Source: Aselliscus stoliczkanus (Eukaryota; Chordata; Mammalia; Chiroptera; Hipposideridae). Taken from it: a stretch of DNA of 64,000 nt. A program made the translations under genes and the position numbers. The stretch covers positions 84,189,687 through 84,253,686 of the forward strand of contig CM066732.1 of the NCBI GenBank assembly GCA_033961575.1, given 5' to 3'. Each line of letters starts with the position of its first letter. Position 1 is the stretch's first letter. Under the pieces are notes generated by a model. It was not told the origin of the DNA. It saw only the letters and a list, made by a program, of their open reading frames with translations, and did not search any database. Below, in pieces: positions 12,335 to 23,620 of this stretch.

Positions 12335-12660
12335 GCAGAGGTTCTTAAACTTCAATGTATTTCAAAATTACCAGCAGTGTTAGTTAAACCAAACTACTGG
12401 GCTCTACCGGCTGAGTTACTGACTCACTAGGCCTGGGATGAGGCCCAAAATTTTGCATTTGTAACAAGCTCCCTGGTGATACTGGTGCTGAAGATCTAGA
12501 GCCTCACCCTCCAAAATGTAAAGAGCATCACCTGGGAACTTGTTAGAAATTAGACTCCTGGTGCCCACACAGGCCTACTGAGCCAGAATCTGCATTCTAA
12601 CAAGAGCCCAGGTGCTTTCTGTGCTTGCTGAAGTTGGAGAAGCATTGCTAGAGCAGTCAG
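12335..12660. repeat. Two MER5-like hAT fragments
   Basis: GCAGAGGTTCTTAAACTTCA, TTTGCATTTGTAACAAGCTC and a second unit with CATCACCTGGGAACTTGTTA and AATCTGCATTCTAACAAGAG match the MER5 (Charlie-derived) pattern. Confidence 0.7.
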
Positions 12661-13010
12661 TGGTTCTGAACCACAGCACATCAGAAATAGCAGGAAGCTT
12701 TTAAAAAACACGGATGGCCAGCTGAGTGGCGTGGTGGTTGGGCGCTGGCTTGGGAAACCAGCGGCCCCAGTTCGGATCCCACATATGAGGGCCAGTGACT
12801 GCCCTCAAAAAAATAAATAAATAAATAAAATAAAAAACATGAATGGCTGGTCCACACCCAGAGACACAGATTTTGGTGCCAGGTCGCTTCCCCAGAGATG
12901 CTAATTTAGCAGGTTGGAGTGTGGCCAGGGCATGGGAATTTTTAAACTCGGTCCCTGCGGTTATCATGTGCTGCCAAAGTTGTGAACCACTGATAGTACC
13001 AGAGGTGCTG
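12661..13010. repeat. MER5-like element split by a SINE
   Basis: GTGGTTCTGAACCACAGCAC on the left and CAGAGATGCTAATTTAGCAG ... AGTTGTGAACCACTG on the right form one MER5-like element. The type-A SINE at 12716-12832 sits inside it. Confidence 0.65.
12716..12832 (+). mobile_element. Short tRNA-SINE (type A)
   Basis: GGCCAGCTGAGTGGCGTGGT head, CACATATGAGGG, CTGCCCTC and an (AAAT)n tail. TSD about AAAAAACACGGATGG / AAAAAACATGAATGG. Confidence 0.9.
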
Positions 13011-13084
13011 ACTTGGGCTGGTTGTTTTGTGCTGGTCTCAGCCTATCAAAAACCAGTGTCATGGCTGGACCAGCCTGTGTGATT

Positions 13085-13400
13085 CTTATTATGATTGCAA
13101 GACACCATTCAGAAAGAACATTCAGGAAACTTTGAAAAGATACAAGTTTACTGACAAGACCTGGAGCCTCCGTGGCCACACAGCAAGGTAACAGGTAGCA
13201 TGGTCCCTCAGGTGCTGCTTTTATTGGGGTCAAGAGCGAGGGCCTAGGGTTTCAAGAGCTCACTCTTTACTGGTGAGTTGAAAGCGCAGGAAGAGAAAAT
13301 AGACTAGTAGCTGAAAGGGTCAGTTACTGAAATCAACCAAAATCTCAAAAACAATGGAGCCTCCGAAGGGGAGGCAGCTTGGCTCTCTAGATGTAGCTGG
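13085..13400 (-). mobile_element. Possible LTR fragment
   Basis: CAAGTTTACTGACAAGACCT, GGCCACACAGCAAGGTAACA and GCTGCTTTTATTGGGG suggest the U5/R part of an ERV LTR on the minus strand. No second copy in the window; low confidence. Confidence 0.3.
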
Positions 13401-13898
13401 CAATGTGTTTATTCAAGATAACCATCTTTGAAGTGGATGCCTCTTTGAAATGGATGCCTCAGCAATCAAAACTTAATTTAAGCACCTGCATTGCAAAAAG
13501 GAAAAAAAAAAGTCAGGGCTTACACTACACTGATTCCTTGGCATTTTCTTTTGCGCCATACTCACAACTCACAACGGATATACTTCTAGAAGGAAAAAGA
13601 GTGGTCACTATAAGATTTATTAGAATGACAGAAGAGGAGAAAAAGTGGAAATAACTTTATGTCTGAAATCTCCATTCTGGCCTAGACAGGGCTTCAAGTT
13701 GTGAAGGACTGAAGAATTAAATGAGACCAACAAAACAAAGTTATTTCTAAACCCAGGAAATATTACTGCAGCCCTGATCTGCTGACGCAGCAGAGGTGTG
13801 CAATACAAAAATATACTCTTCCTAAATGAGTATTCATTCTCAGAATGAAGTGTTTAACTGCTGCCTCCTTTCCCTCTAAAGCGCTTTTTCTCCCCTAC

Positions 13899-13939
<41 letters not shown>

Positions 13940-15820
13940 GTTTTGATTTTTAATAAGGCATGTGACTTTACACAAGTTATTCCAATTCTCTGTACCTCAA
14001 GTTTTTCAACTGAAAATCGAGACCGATCCTTAGCTCATAGAGTGTGAAGACTGAGTTGGATTCATATGAGGTGCCCAGTGTATGCCTGGCCATATAGCGG
14101 AAGCACGGTACATGGTCTACCTGGGAGAACTCCATCAGGAACTTTAATGATTAGGTAGCTAATGAGAGTATCTGTAATGCTCTCATGAGCACCTGCTAAT
14201 CTCACTTTAAGGAGGAGAGTGTGTCAGACCTTCTACAGGAAGACATAGATACTGCAGCCAGCAAGATTGAAAGCAATGCTAGATCCAGACCAAGCAGGCT
14301 GGTCAGCTTGAAGGCCAAGCACTGAAATCGTGAATCAGAAAGGTTTCAACGGCCTATGGCATGGGCAGCAGGCAGCTCTCTAAATCTTGCTCTAGTCAGA
14401 GAGTTCAGGATGTGAACCCACTCAGAAAGGGTGGGGTGCAGCGTTTCAAGAATTGTTTTCATCACTAGGAGAGTGGAGTAGGTTGTGAGAAGGCAAATAT
14501 TTCTACAAAATGTCTTGTGAGATCATTTTGACATCAGACATATAGAGGGGAAGGGATTGGAGTGAAAAACACCTCTTTCAAGCTTGCTTCCTCACACTTC
14601 TCCCCTATCTTTTTTTTTTTCTGAGCTCTTGGAAGGGTGATATTTAAGAAGGTTTATCTTCAAATGGAAGTTTTGTAATGCCTCTGAAGATTTTTCCAAC
14701 TTGGAGTCAATATACTTTTTATATTAATGAGATACTGCAATAAAGCTGTCTGCAACTAGCTAATTAAACGACACTGCAGTACCTTAGCCTCAGGCATTGG
14801 ACAAGTCTAGCCAATAAGCTGAAAATGGACAATGAAGAGGATTGACAGGACACAAGGGGATAATGTGTCACTCAGGAATTTGTTTTTCCAATGGCTGGAT
14901 GAGCATAGCCTAGAGAAGGTCAAATGGCTTAATTATTGTCAGGAAGGCAGGAATTTCCAACTCTTGGAATGTGCAGCAGTAAACAAAGTTCTTCCTAAAT
15001 TTTATTCTGTTTTTGCTCTTTCTATCAGCCCAATACCCAGTTTACTGAAGTCAAGGAGAGCTTTAAGACTGAGAGACCCTTGGGTGTCCACCTGGCAGGG
15101 TCCCAACTAGCAGAGACCTAATGCAGATTTGTAAAAGTGACCCTTCTTCTGGCCAGATACAGTCTTTGCGCTGGCTCTAACATCCAGCTTGGTGAGTGGA
15201 TCCTAGACTGGATTCCAGCAACATTCACACTTTCTGAATACCTGGATCTACACAAGCTCAGGCAGGGCCCCCACCTGCCGTCCCGCACTCAGATCCTAGG
15301 AAGACTAGACTTCGGAGAGGAAGCTCTCATGGAGAAGGGACCAGATTATCTCTGTCCACTCAAAGGGAAGGAACATTACCAAGGTCAAGTTCTTATTTAC
15401 TGCTCACCCACAATGCAAGTCCTAGGGTGCCTTGAGCGTTAGCAAAAGTCTCCTCACGTCCAGAAATTCCCCATCACGAGACATTTGCTTTTCCCAGAGC
15501 TAAGAGTTACCTATTGGTGAGTGGAGCAGGAAATAGAGGAAATAGTATCAGAATCTGGGATGGCTTTCCGCACACCCACCTGGAGACCATGATAGATGAT
15601 CACCCCCCGACCCATCCACCATAGGAGCATGTACTCTCCTACTCCCTCGCCCCATTGCTTTCAAATCCCTATGTAATGGGGTGATGGTGAAGGAGTACAT
15701 ACATATGAAGAGGATCAAAGCAGAAAAAAATGTTTGGAAATCACAGATAGCCCTTTAAGTCCAAGCACTGGGATGTCTGAATGGTGTTTATCCCTGTCCC
15801 AAGCTGTTCCTGCTATTTAA
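13401..15820. other. Unassigned DNA with an (GT)n tract
   Basis: Non-coding apart from unassigned open frames at 14832-15110 and 15137-15442 (92 and 101 codons), neither resembling a known family. (GT)n at 13902-13936. A MIR-like stretch lies at about 13965-14110 (TGACTTTACACAAGTTATTC). Confidence 0.4.
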
Positions 15821-15824
15821 GGCC

Positions 15825-15995
15825 ATGCTTTCTTATTCTGTGCTCCGTCAACTACCTGCCTAAGAATCACTTGGGGCAAACGTTAAAACACACCCCAGGC
15901 CTACTCAATCAGAATTACTGTGAGCAGAGCTGGAAATCTACAATTTTTAACAAGGTTCCCTGGTGACTTTTAATGTATTCTAAAGTTTATGAATG
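15825..15995. repeat. MER5-like hAT fragment
   Basis: CTGCCTAAGAATCACTTGGG, CCAGGCCTACTCAATCAGAA and TTTTAACAAGGTTCCCTGGT follow the MER5 order. Confidence 0.7.
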
Positions 15996-17026
15996 ACTAA
16001 TCTGCCAGAACAGGTAGCTTATATAGTGAATACTTATTCACCTAATATTTCTGTTTATGACTTCTTTCACATTTAGAGAGTAGAGAGGGAGTCCCCAACA
16101 TCATTTACACCAATATCTATTAGCCTAAACCTAGTATAATATAGTTCTACTTGTCTATAAGCACAGAACAGCACTCTAACTTCAAAAGGCCCTAAGTAAC
16201 CAATTATAAGCTTTTGCTAAGCAATTCCCATTGAATTAATATGGCACCAAGCATCCAGTTCTGATACTGCCCTAAAACCAATCATATCTCAAGTTCATGC
16301 TTTATTATCTTCTGTGTGGCCACAGCTATTCTGTCTCCAGCTCTTGAGATGGTGCTGTGAAGAAGCTTTGTTGGAAAGAAGAATAAAGAAGCAGATGGAA
16401 TTCAAGGGGAAATAGAGTGGGTCAAATTGTCTCACTGAACATGGAAGTCCACTTACTGGCAACATTCAGAACCTCCTTTGTAGGGTTCATAGGGAACTGT
16501 ATAAAGTTAGAGGGTCCTGAGGGCTTTGGGTCAGACCAAGAAGGATAACTTAAAGTGAAGTGTCAGGGTGTATTATTTTCCTAGTGCTGATTAGCATTTT
16601 ACCACATGCCTAATTTTCTTTCTATCATCCTTTTAACCCTTACATTTTTTTCAAATATGAATGAAAGAAAATCAACTATATGTACAATTGGAAGAAAATG
16701 AACCTTTTGTCATTATTTTCTGAATTTAATTTTATACATATACTACAGAAAGAAACATCTCAGGGCATTACTTTTTATTCATCTATGAAAAATTTCATGA
16801 AAGTTTTTCATGTAATTTAGCACCTATTATAAAGAACCATACAGTGTTATGGAGTCACTAAACATTAAAATATAAATTGAAGGAAAGAAAAAGTATTAAA
16901 AAATTGCTTCAAGGGAAAAACAAGAGGTCATTCTGAAGTTCAGAGTCAAAGAAATTACTGAGGGATAGTAATAATCTACTAGAAACACTGGATGGAGTAT
17001 ACTGGTATACAGGAGAAAACAGATTC
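15996..17026. other. Unassigned AT-rich DNA
   Basis: No gene or repeat recognised; no long open frame. Confidence 0.35.
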
Positions 17027-17498
17027 TTTTTTTTTTTTAAGATTTTATTGGGGGATTGGGGAAGGGGACCAGCCAAGTTGTTGTTCTTCAATCTTCGTTG
17101 TGGAGGGCACCAGTTGCCATCTGGCTGCCCATCGGCAGCTCGTGGCCTCTAAGCTCAAGGTGCTGTGTTCAATCTCAGTTGCAGGTGGGTGTAGCCACCA
17201 TCCCATGCGGGAGTCGAACCTGGCAGCCTTGTTGTTAAGAGCACATGCTCTATCAACTGAGCCATCTGAGAGTCAGCTCAGCTCAAGGGGCTGAGTTCAG
17301 TCTTAGTTGCAGGTGGGCATAGCCCATCATCCAACAGGCAATCTTGTTGTTACATCCTGCCACCTGTTGGCAGCTCAGCAACAGCTCAGTTCGGGTGCAA
17401 CGTCACTGGCCCATATGGGAATTGAACCGGCAGCCCTGTTGCTCAGAGTTCACTCTCTTAAGCTAACTCTTAACCAACTGAGCCACTCGGCTGGCCCC
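17027..17498 (-). mobile_element. Trimeric tRNA-SINE (T+ tail), minus strand
   Basis: Reverse complement of the trimer at 2534: tail TTTTAAGATTTTATTGGGGG first, head AACTGAGCCACTCGGCTGGC last. TSD about AACAGATTCTT / ACAATGGATTCTT. The open frames 16992-17294 and 17307-17723 lie in it and are not genes. Confidence 0.88.
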
Positions 17499-17712
17499 AG
17501 ACAATGGATTCTTGTTCTACCACCTGCAGTTCTGCTGGAGCAGATTTTTTTTTTTTTGTCTCTCCTAAGTGGAACAGATTTCAACATGTGCCTGTATTTC
17601 TGTGGTAGACACTGGTACAGAATCACCCATGACCTCAAGTCACCATTCCATGCCTCTGGTCCAGAAAGCTGTCTACTAATGACTCTTCCTTACTTCTATA
17701 TTATGGGTATAT

Positions 17713-17898
17713 TTTTTTTTTAAAGATTTTATTGGGGAAGGGTAACAGTGTATTTTTCCAGGACCATCAGCTCCAAGTCACGTAGTTGTTTCAATCTAGT
17801 TGTGGAGGGCACATCTCAGTGGCCCATGTAGGAATTGAACCAGAAACCTTGCTGTTATGAGCACTATGCTATAACTAACTGAGCTAACTGGCTGCCCC
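17713..17898 (-). mobile_element. Short Rhin-1-like tRNA-SINE, minus strand
   Basis: TAAAGATTTTATTGGGGAAG tail, CAGGACCATCAGCTCCAAGT body and ACTGAGCTAACTGGCTGCCC head. TSD about GGGTATATTTT / AGGTGTATTTT. Confidence 0.82.
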
Positions 17899-17936
17899 CA
17901 TAGGTGTATTTTAAATGATAATAATAATAAATGTTC

Positions 17937-18387
17937 TGGCTGGCTGAGTGGCTTGTTGGTTAAGAGTTAGCTTGGGAGCACAAGCTCTGAGCAGCAGGTC
18001 CCTGGTTCGGATCCCACAGAGGGCCAGTGACACTGCACCCTCTACAGCTAAGATGGTGAACAACAGCTTGACCTGGGACTGGGCTGCTGTGAGTCGCTGG
18101 GGACAGTGTAGGCTGCAGTGGGGTGCAATGGGCCACCGTGAGCTGCCATGAGCCACCCTGAGCTGCCATGAGCCACCCTGAACCGCCATGAGCAGCTGAC
18201 CAATGGCCGGAGACTGATCTGCCTCACCCAGGAAGAAAACAATGATAATACCAACATGGGTCAGTGAAGCAACGTTCTCCACAACTAGACTGAAGAACCA
18301 AAGGACAGCAACTTGTCTGTTCCCCTTTCCCAATTCTCCAACGCTGTTCCCTCCCCAAACTCCCCAATAAAATCTTAAAAAAAAAAA
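17937..18387 (+). mobile_element. Long composite tRNA-SINE
   Basis: tRNA-like head (TGGTTAAGAGTTAGCTTGGG, box B GGTTCGGATCCC), a CTG/CCA-rich middle with local repeats (GAGCTGCCATGAGCCACC twice) and tail CCCCAATAAAATCTTAAA. It runs into a (GAA)n tract at 18388-18405. A 173-codon minus-strand frame across it is an artefact of composition. Confidence 0.88.
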
Positions 18388-18446
18388 GAAGAAGAAGAAG
18401 AAGAAATATTCAATGTGTCTTCCCAAATTCAAACCATGAAGAAATG

Positions 18447-18935
18447 TGTGAAGAGTGAGGGTTATAGGGGAAGAAGAAACTTTCCTTCACCCACCTTTCT
18501 AGGATTTTTCAGGTGGCCTAATAACCAAATAGACATGAGACAGATTTACAAGAGAAAAATGACCAAATTTAATTACATACATAGGTATGAGAGCCCCACA
18601 TACATGAGTGATTCAGAGACAGAAAGAGAAAATGAGGCATAATTGGTATTCTGAGCTAAGGATGAAGTAAGGCACCTTGGGATTTCACAGAGGAGGAAGG
18701 TCATTCACATCACAATAAGAAGAGCAAATGTTCAGTAGTTAAAAGTTGTCCCTGCCCTATAGATAAGTCAGGAAAAGTTATTTCCAGTGATAACTCATTA
18801 TGGGCAAGACCTCTAATTTACATTCTTTAAGGGAGAGGTACAACTCTCTCATAAGCCTCCAGGGTCTTGATTGCCTTCAGCTCAAAATAATTCACATGCC
18901 AAAGTGGCATATTTGGGGAAAACCTGTTCTGAGCC
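18447..18935 (-). mobile_element. ERV LTR, family Y copy 1 (minus)
   Basis: Contains ATAGACATGAGACAGATTTA and ACCAAATTTAATTACATACA (R-U5 side) and AAAATAATTCACATGCC toward the LTR 5' side, the same order as the complete Y copy at 38298-38842. It lies at the low-coordinate side of a minus-strand ERV remnant, so it could be its 3' LTR. Confidence 0.65.
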
Positions 18936-19586
18936 ACTTCAGTCTCACCTGTGAAACTTCCTGAGAAGTTTCCTATTCCAGAAGTTGGTTGATAGATTGT
19001 TCCACATCTCATTAAATCAGTCTCAGTCTTGAGAACAGGACAGTTCGGTTAAACAGTTGTGTCTCATTTCAAGAGGCAATGATGCAGGTGGGTTCAAGCA
19101 GTCGGGTATTTAATAAGAGGCATCTCTATGGAAGGAAAAGAAAAAAAATGGTTAACAATTGGAGCAAACTTTAATCCTTTGAGTTCCAAAGGCATGAAAC
19201 TGAGAAGATTTCTAGATGCCTGGCTCGAAGCATCTTTAGATAGGGTGAAGGCAAGAAGTGACAATCCGATAGATTTCCCTGGTCTGCAGTTTGAATGTCT
19301 GTGGTGATCTTTCTAAAACAGGCTTTCCATATATGAGTTGTTGTGGTGATTTCTCTGAACTTTATATCAAGTTGTCCTGTGTTGACTTGAGGCTTTGGGA
19401 AAAGACCAGTTTTAGTTCTCAGTGATTCCAAGTCAAAAGACGGGAGAAAAATTGGAATTGTGAGTTTGGAGAGTCATCAGCAGATATTGGAGGGAACTAG
19501 AATTCATAATCCAGACCAGTTTACAGACAGAAACAAAACCTCAAAAGACAATTGGCAGTTATCCTCATGCAGACCCACCCTTTGTA
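18936..19586 (-). pseudogene. Probable ERV internal sequence, unassigned part
   Basis: Sits between the Y-family LTR and the GM2A pseudogene. GGGTATTTAATAAGAGGCAT and nearby text are non-coding now. I infer it is decayed ERV internal DNA from its position only. Confidence 0.3.
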
Positions 19587-20027
19587 ATGATGCCCCTGTT
19601 GTGGGCTCTGCCCCTGATCACCCTGGGCTTGCTTCTCACCAGCCCTGAGACCCTTGCAAAGGTCTTCCTGAAGAGCCATTCCACCTCAGGAGCTTGTCCT
19701 GGGAGAAATGTGATGAGGGGAAGGACCCTGTGGTGATCAAAGCCTGACTGTGCAACCTAACCCTATTGCCAATCTTGGCAGTGTGTCTGTCGGTGCCCAG
19801 ACCCAGATGAGTGTCAGCCTCAAGGCTTCTCAGAAGGCAGAATTAACTGTGCAGAAGGAAATGGTTAGCTTCAGGGTCAAGGTTCCATATGTGGGGCAAA
19901 TCAGTAGCTGTACCTTTGAAGACATCTGTGATGTACTTGACATTTTCATTCCCCTTTGAGAGTCCTGCCCAGAACCCCTGCACACCTATGGGTTTCCCTG
20001 CCAGTGTCCCTTCAAAGAAGGCATCTA

Positions 20028-20394
20028 GGGGCTGCCAGGTGGCTAGAGCACATGCTCTTAATAACAAGGTTGCCCGTTTAATTCCTACATGGGCCAGTAG
20101 CTGCGTCCTCTGCAACTGGATTGAAGACAACAACTTGAGCTGAGTTGCCACTGAGCAGCTGCTGAGCTGCTAATGAGAGGCCAGATGGTTCAGTTGGTTA
20201 GAGTGCATGCTCTTAACAACAAGGTTGCTGGTTCAACTCCCACATGGGATGGTGGGTGCACCCCCCCACAACTAGATTGGAAACAGTGACTGGATTTGGA
20301 GCTGAGCTGCAGCCTCCGCAACTGAGACTGAAGGACAATAACTCAACTTGGAGTTGATGGATCCTGGGAAAAACACAGTGTTCCCCAATAAAGT
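20028..20394 (+). mobile_element. Rhin-1-like tRNA-SINE inside GM2A pseudogene
   Basis: Two tRNA-like units (CCAGGTGGCTAGAGCACATG; GATGGTTCAGTTGGTTAGAG with box B GGTTCAACTCCC), an ACTTGGAGTTGATGGATCCT body and CAGTGTTCCCCAATAAAG tail. It splits the GM2A copy between KEG and the TYSLPK-equivalent region and is followed by (GGAA)n. Confidence 0.85.
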
Positions 20395-20460
20395 TAGGAA
20401 GGAAGGAAGGAAGGAAGGAAGGAAGGAAGGAAGGAAGGAAGGAAGGAAGGAAGGAAGGAA
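20395..20460. repeat. (GGAA)n microsatellite
   Basis: About 16 AGGA/GGAA units expanded from the SINE 3' tail. Tandem ETS-like GGAA cores, but in a dead context. Confidence 0.95.
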
Positions 20461-20638
20461 TCTATCAGTTAAAAAAAATGAGGCATTTACTCATTGTCCA
20501 AGAATGATATCACCCTGCCCAACCTGGAGCTGCCTGCCTGGCTGGCTCAGTACCAGGAATTATTGCATCTGAGCATCCTATCCAGTGGTATGAAATGTAT
20601 GGGCTGGTTCAAGATCAATGTCTTTCTAAAGGGCATCA

Positions 20639-21238
20639 GCTATAGCAGAATGAAGGGGTGTGAGAAAGGCATCCCTCATCCTCTGTCTTACATTTGCCAA
20701 GGCCAAATTCCAGTACTCTGTTCTTCTTCAAGCCCCTTTCTACAATGATGCCACTACCCTCGCTGAGAATCATTTCGTGCCACATACATTTTGGGTATGG
20801 GCAAGTAGCCCTAATCTAAGGGAGGATGAGTTTGGTGGTTCTTGATAGCACAGGGCATCGACTGGTCTGGACATCTCATTTTCCTCCTCATCCTTATGGC
20901 TTTCTAAGATATTAACTCATTTCTAAGCAGTCATGTTTTGTGACCCCAAGTTCAGATGGACCCAGTCTTGATCTCCTGAAGTACTTTCATGATTTTCTCA
21001 TTAAATTTTTTTTTGTCACTGACTTAAAAACAAAAAAAGAATTTAGTGAACACCATTAGAAATTAATATCCACAAAGATATATTACAGAAACATAATTTT
21101 TCTTTTTAAAATCACCGTCATTTTTACCAAAGATAGCCAAATGAAGACTAATTTATTTGCAAACAATTTGCCAATAAACTTGACCTGTTATTTGTATAAA
21201 TACAAGAATAGCAATTGATCATATAGGTTCTTTTAAAT
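20639..21238. other. GM2A pseudogene 3' flank and unassigned DNA
   Basis: The first part may be the retroposed GM2A 3' UTR. A poly-A end could not be fixed (candidate A-rich run AAAAACAAAAAAAG near 21040). Confidence 0.35.
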
Positions 21239-21249
21239 CTGTTTTACTG

Positions 21250-21718
21250 GGGAGTGGCTCAGTTGGTTAAGAGTTGGCTTAGAGCGCATGCTCTGAACAA
21301 CAGAGCTGCTGGTTCGATTCCCACATGGGCCAGTGAATGTTGCGCCCTAGCTGAGCTGTTGCTGATGGCTCAGCTGGTGTAACAAGATTGCCTGTTCAAT
21401 GGTGGCCATAGACCACCCTCAACTAAAACTGAACTCAGCATCTTGAGCTGAGCTGCCGCCCAGATGGCTCAGTGCATAGGGCGAGCGCTCTTAACAACAA
21501 GGCTGCTGGTTCGACTCCTACACGGGATGGTGGCTACGCCCACCCACAACTAAGATTGAACACAACACCAGCTTTGAGGCCACGAGGTGCCAGGAAGCCA
21601 GATGGTGACTGGCACCCTCCACAACGAAGAGTGAAGAACAACTTGGCTGGTCCCCTCCCCCAATTCCCCAACACTGTTCCCCTCCCCCAATTCCCCAATA
21701 AAATTTAAAAAAAAAAAA
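21250..21718 (+). mobile_element. Trimeric tRNA-SINE (T+ tail)
   Basis: GGAGTGGCTCAGTTGGTTAA head (slightly 5'-short), middle and third units, tail CCCCAATAAAATTT. TSD CTGTTTTACTG (21239-21249) / CTGCTTTACTG (21719-21729). Confidence 0.92.
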
Positions 21719-21760
21719 CTGCTTTACTGAAATTTTTCATAAAAAGTCTCCAGATGAAAC

Positions 21761-22191
21761 TTTTTTTTTTAAAAAGATTTCATTGGGGAATTGGGGGAGG
21801 AGAACAGACAAGTTGCTGTCCTTTTGTTCTTCATTCTAGTTGCGGAAGACGTTGTTTCACTGGCCCATGTTGGTATCATCATTGCACTCTTTTCAGGTGA
21901 GGCAGATTGTTGCCAGCCTCTGGACGACTGCTCACAGCGTCTCTTGACAGCTCACACCAGTTGCCAGCTGCTCACACTGGCTGCCAGCTACTCACTGTAG
22001 CCTATGGCAGCCCACTGCAGCAAGGGCTGCAGCTATGTCCTCCCCGGGGACTCACAGCAGCCCAGCTCCAGGTGGAGCTGTTGTTCACCATCTTAGCTGT
22101 AGAGGGCAGTGTCACTGGCCCTCATGTGGGATCCGAACTGGAGCCACTGGCATCCCATGCCAGCTCTTAACCAATGCGCCACTCAGCTGAC
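21761..22191 (-). mobile_element. Long composite tRNA-SINE, minus strand
   Basis: Reverse of the composite type: AAAAGATTTCATTGGGGAAT tail first, GCTCTTAACCAATGCGCC and ACTCAGCTGACC head last. TSD CTCCAGATGAAACT (21748) / CTCCAGATGAATCT (22192). Confidence 0.9.
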
Positions 22192-22205
22192 CCTCCAGAT
22201 GAATC

Positions 22206-23470
22206 TTTAAAAGGCTTCTTAAGGCCAGAAAAGCCAAGGCAAGGATTTGCCGCCAGACTTCACCTAGAATATCTATAGATTTGGGCGAGTGCCTCTATTC
22301 TCAACAACCCCAAAATATCTTGAGGTTCCTGTACCTACCAGGTACATCCCAAAATATCTTGAGGTTCCTGTGACCTTCTTTACTCACCTGATAAGGCTGC
22401 TGGAAACTGTATAAACAAAGTACCAGGCTGATATTTCCAAGTGTTTTATTGGTTTCCACAATGCAATCTTAATTTCTTAAAGCTGCCTCGTCATATCTGA
22501 GTCTATGCATGTTTCTCTCAAATAGGATATTCCAGTAAAAGCCTTGATAATATAACCAGTTTCCAATTGTGACCTGTTACAAGGAGAACAGATTCTTATT
22601 GAACTTATGCAAATAAGAATATTACCAGGAAAATAAGAATACTCACTGAGAGTTTCTGAATTCTGGAGGGATCAAGCAGAGAGAAAAAAAATAAATGTGT
22701 TCATTTTGCTTACAAAGGTATAATTTACCAAATTGCTATAAGTCATAGTTCAAGAGAAAAGGTTGCCTTATATCTGAAAAAACAAAAAAATTAAGGTACC
22801 AGCAATGTTTCAAACAAAAATTCATAAATATTGTAACCATCCTCATCAGTTTATTTAGTCCCACGTAATTAAGACTTGTTCTGCTTAATCTAGTTTTTCC
22901 ATTAGTTCTTTCAACCTTGCCTGATAATTGAGGGTGATCAGGACAGTGAGAATTCCAAGAAGTTTGCAAGGCTTTCCATTAAGGCTTGTATGATTTGCTC
23001 AGTGAAGTGGGTGCCTTGATCACTAGAGACTGTGGAAGGGATACCCCAAGCGGGAAATACATTTTCTACCTGCCACTGTGAGAGCCTCAGCCTTGCAGCA
23101 GGGGAAGGCTTTAACCCATCCAGAAAACACACAACAATAAGAACATATTGATAACCCATATAAGGGGCAGTTGAATGAAGTCCAGCTAAAATGCACTACA
23201 ATGGATGGAGTGCAAAAAACAAAAAATGGGGTTTGCCAGGAAGCTCAGAAGAAATACATGGCCATCTTGGGTTTCGCATAGGCCCAACTATTCATTTAAA
23301 TTATAGCCATTGTTTACCCATTTCGGTTTCTCTGATTTAGAAGCAGACTAAATCACGCTATAAGCGCATTAGGATGGCACAGAGGGGTCATTTTTTGTAG
23401 GAGCAAAATGGACTTCATCCACATGTGCCATAATCTTTATTAAATTTTGTTGCTTCTGCCTTTGCATGAA
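22206..23470 (-). pseudogene. Decayed ERV pol: integrase region (minus strand)
   Basis: Minus-strand frames at 22938-23159 and 22736-22969 together resemble a retroviral integrase core of the gamma/ERV1 type. The second catalytic Asp context (SSDQGTHF) and the Glu context (GKVERTN) are visible, but the two pieces are in different frames, so a frameshift falls near 22940-22970. The position expected for the first catalytic Asp appears replaced. 22206-22735 and 23160-23470 are probably flanking pol/env sequence with no open frame. A 25-bp-scale direct repeat (CCAAAATATCTTGAGGTTCC) occurs at about 22310 and 22351. No functional product is possible. The cleared distance to the LTR at 23475 shows gag and most of pol are deleted. 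Confidence 0.7.
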
Positions 23471-23474
23471 ATAG

Positions 23475-23620
23475 TTGTAAGAGAGATTAACAAAGGAAAT
23501 TAACCAACTTTAATTACATGCATACCTATGGGAACTTCTCATGTATGTGGGATCTCTACTCTCTCATGTATGTGTTTACTTGGATCTCAGGTGGTTGTGT
23601 TACCAAAATTTCATCATACC
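23475..23620 (-). mobile_element. ERV LTR, family Y fragment (minus)
   Basis: GAGATTAACAAAGGAAATTA and ACTTTAATTACATGCATACC match the R-side of family Y. In minus orientation it lies upstream of the integrase remnant, so it could be a truncated 5' LTR of the same provirus. Confidence 0.5.

Larger units (their letters stand above)
19587..20638 (+). pseudogene. GM2A: GM2A processed pseudogene, split by a SINE
   Basis: GM2A encodes the lysosomal GM2 ganglioside activator, cofactor of hexosaminidase A. This intronless copy covers signal peptide to C-terminus: ATG near 19590 with a Leu-rich leader (ALPLITLGLLL), then CDEGKDPVVI at about 19707, SCTFEDICDVLD at about 19906, CPFKEG at about 20010, and after a SINE, NLELPAWL at about 20520 and FLKGI ending 20638. 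Absence of introns across several human exon junctions marks it as retroposed. It is dead: a 1-bp deletion near 19740, an in-frame TGA at about 19957, the SINE at 20028-20394 and loss of the normal stop after KGI. Human GM2A is on another chromosome arm (5q), consistent with retroposition. No promoter is implied. Confidence 0.92.

Noticed and set aside
16992..17723. 100- and 138-codon plus-strand frames
   Set aside because: Fall in a minus-oriented trimeric SINE and its flank; translation is of SINE antisense.
17911..18432. 173-codon minus-strand open frame
   Set aside because: Lies across a composite tRNA-SINE. Similar frames recur in the antisense of other copies (26488-26901, 52015-52464, 57533-57916) because they share sequence, not because they encode a protein.
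20348..20572. GRKE-repeat peptide frame
   Set aside because: Product of the (GGAA)n tract inside the SINE-interrupted GM2A pseudogene.
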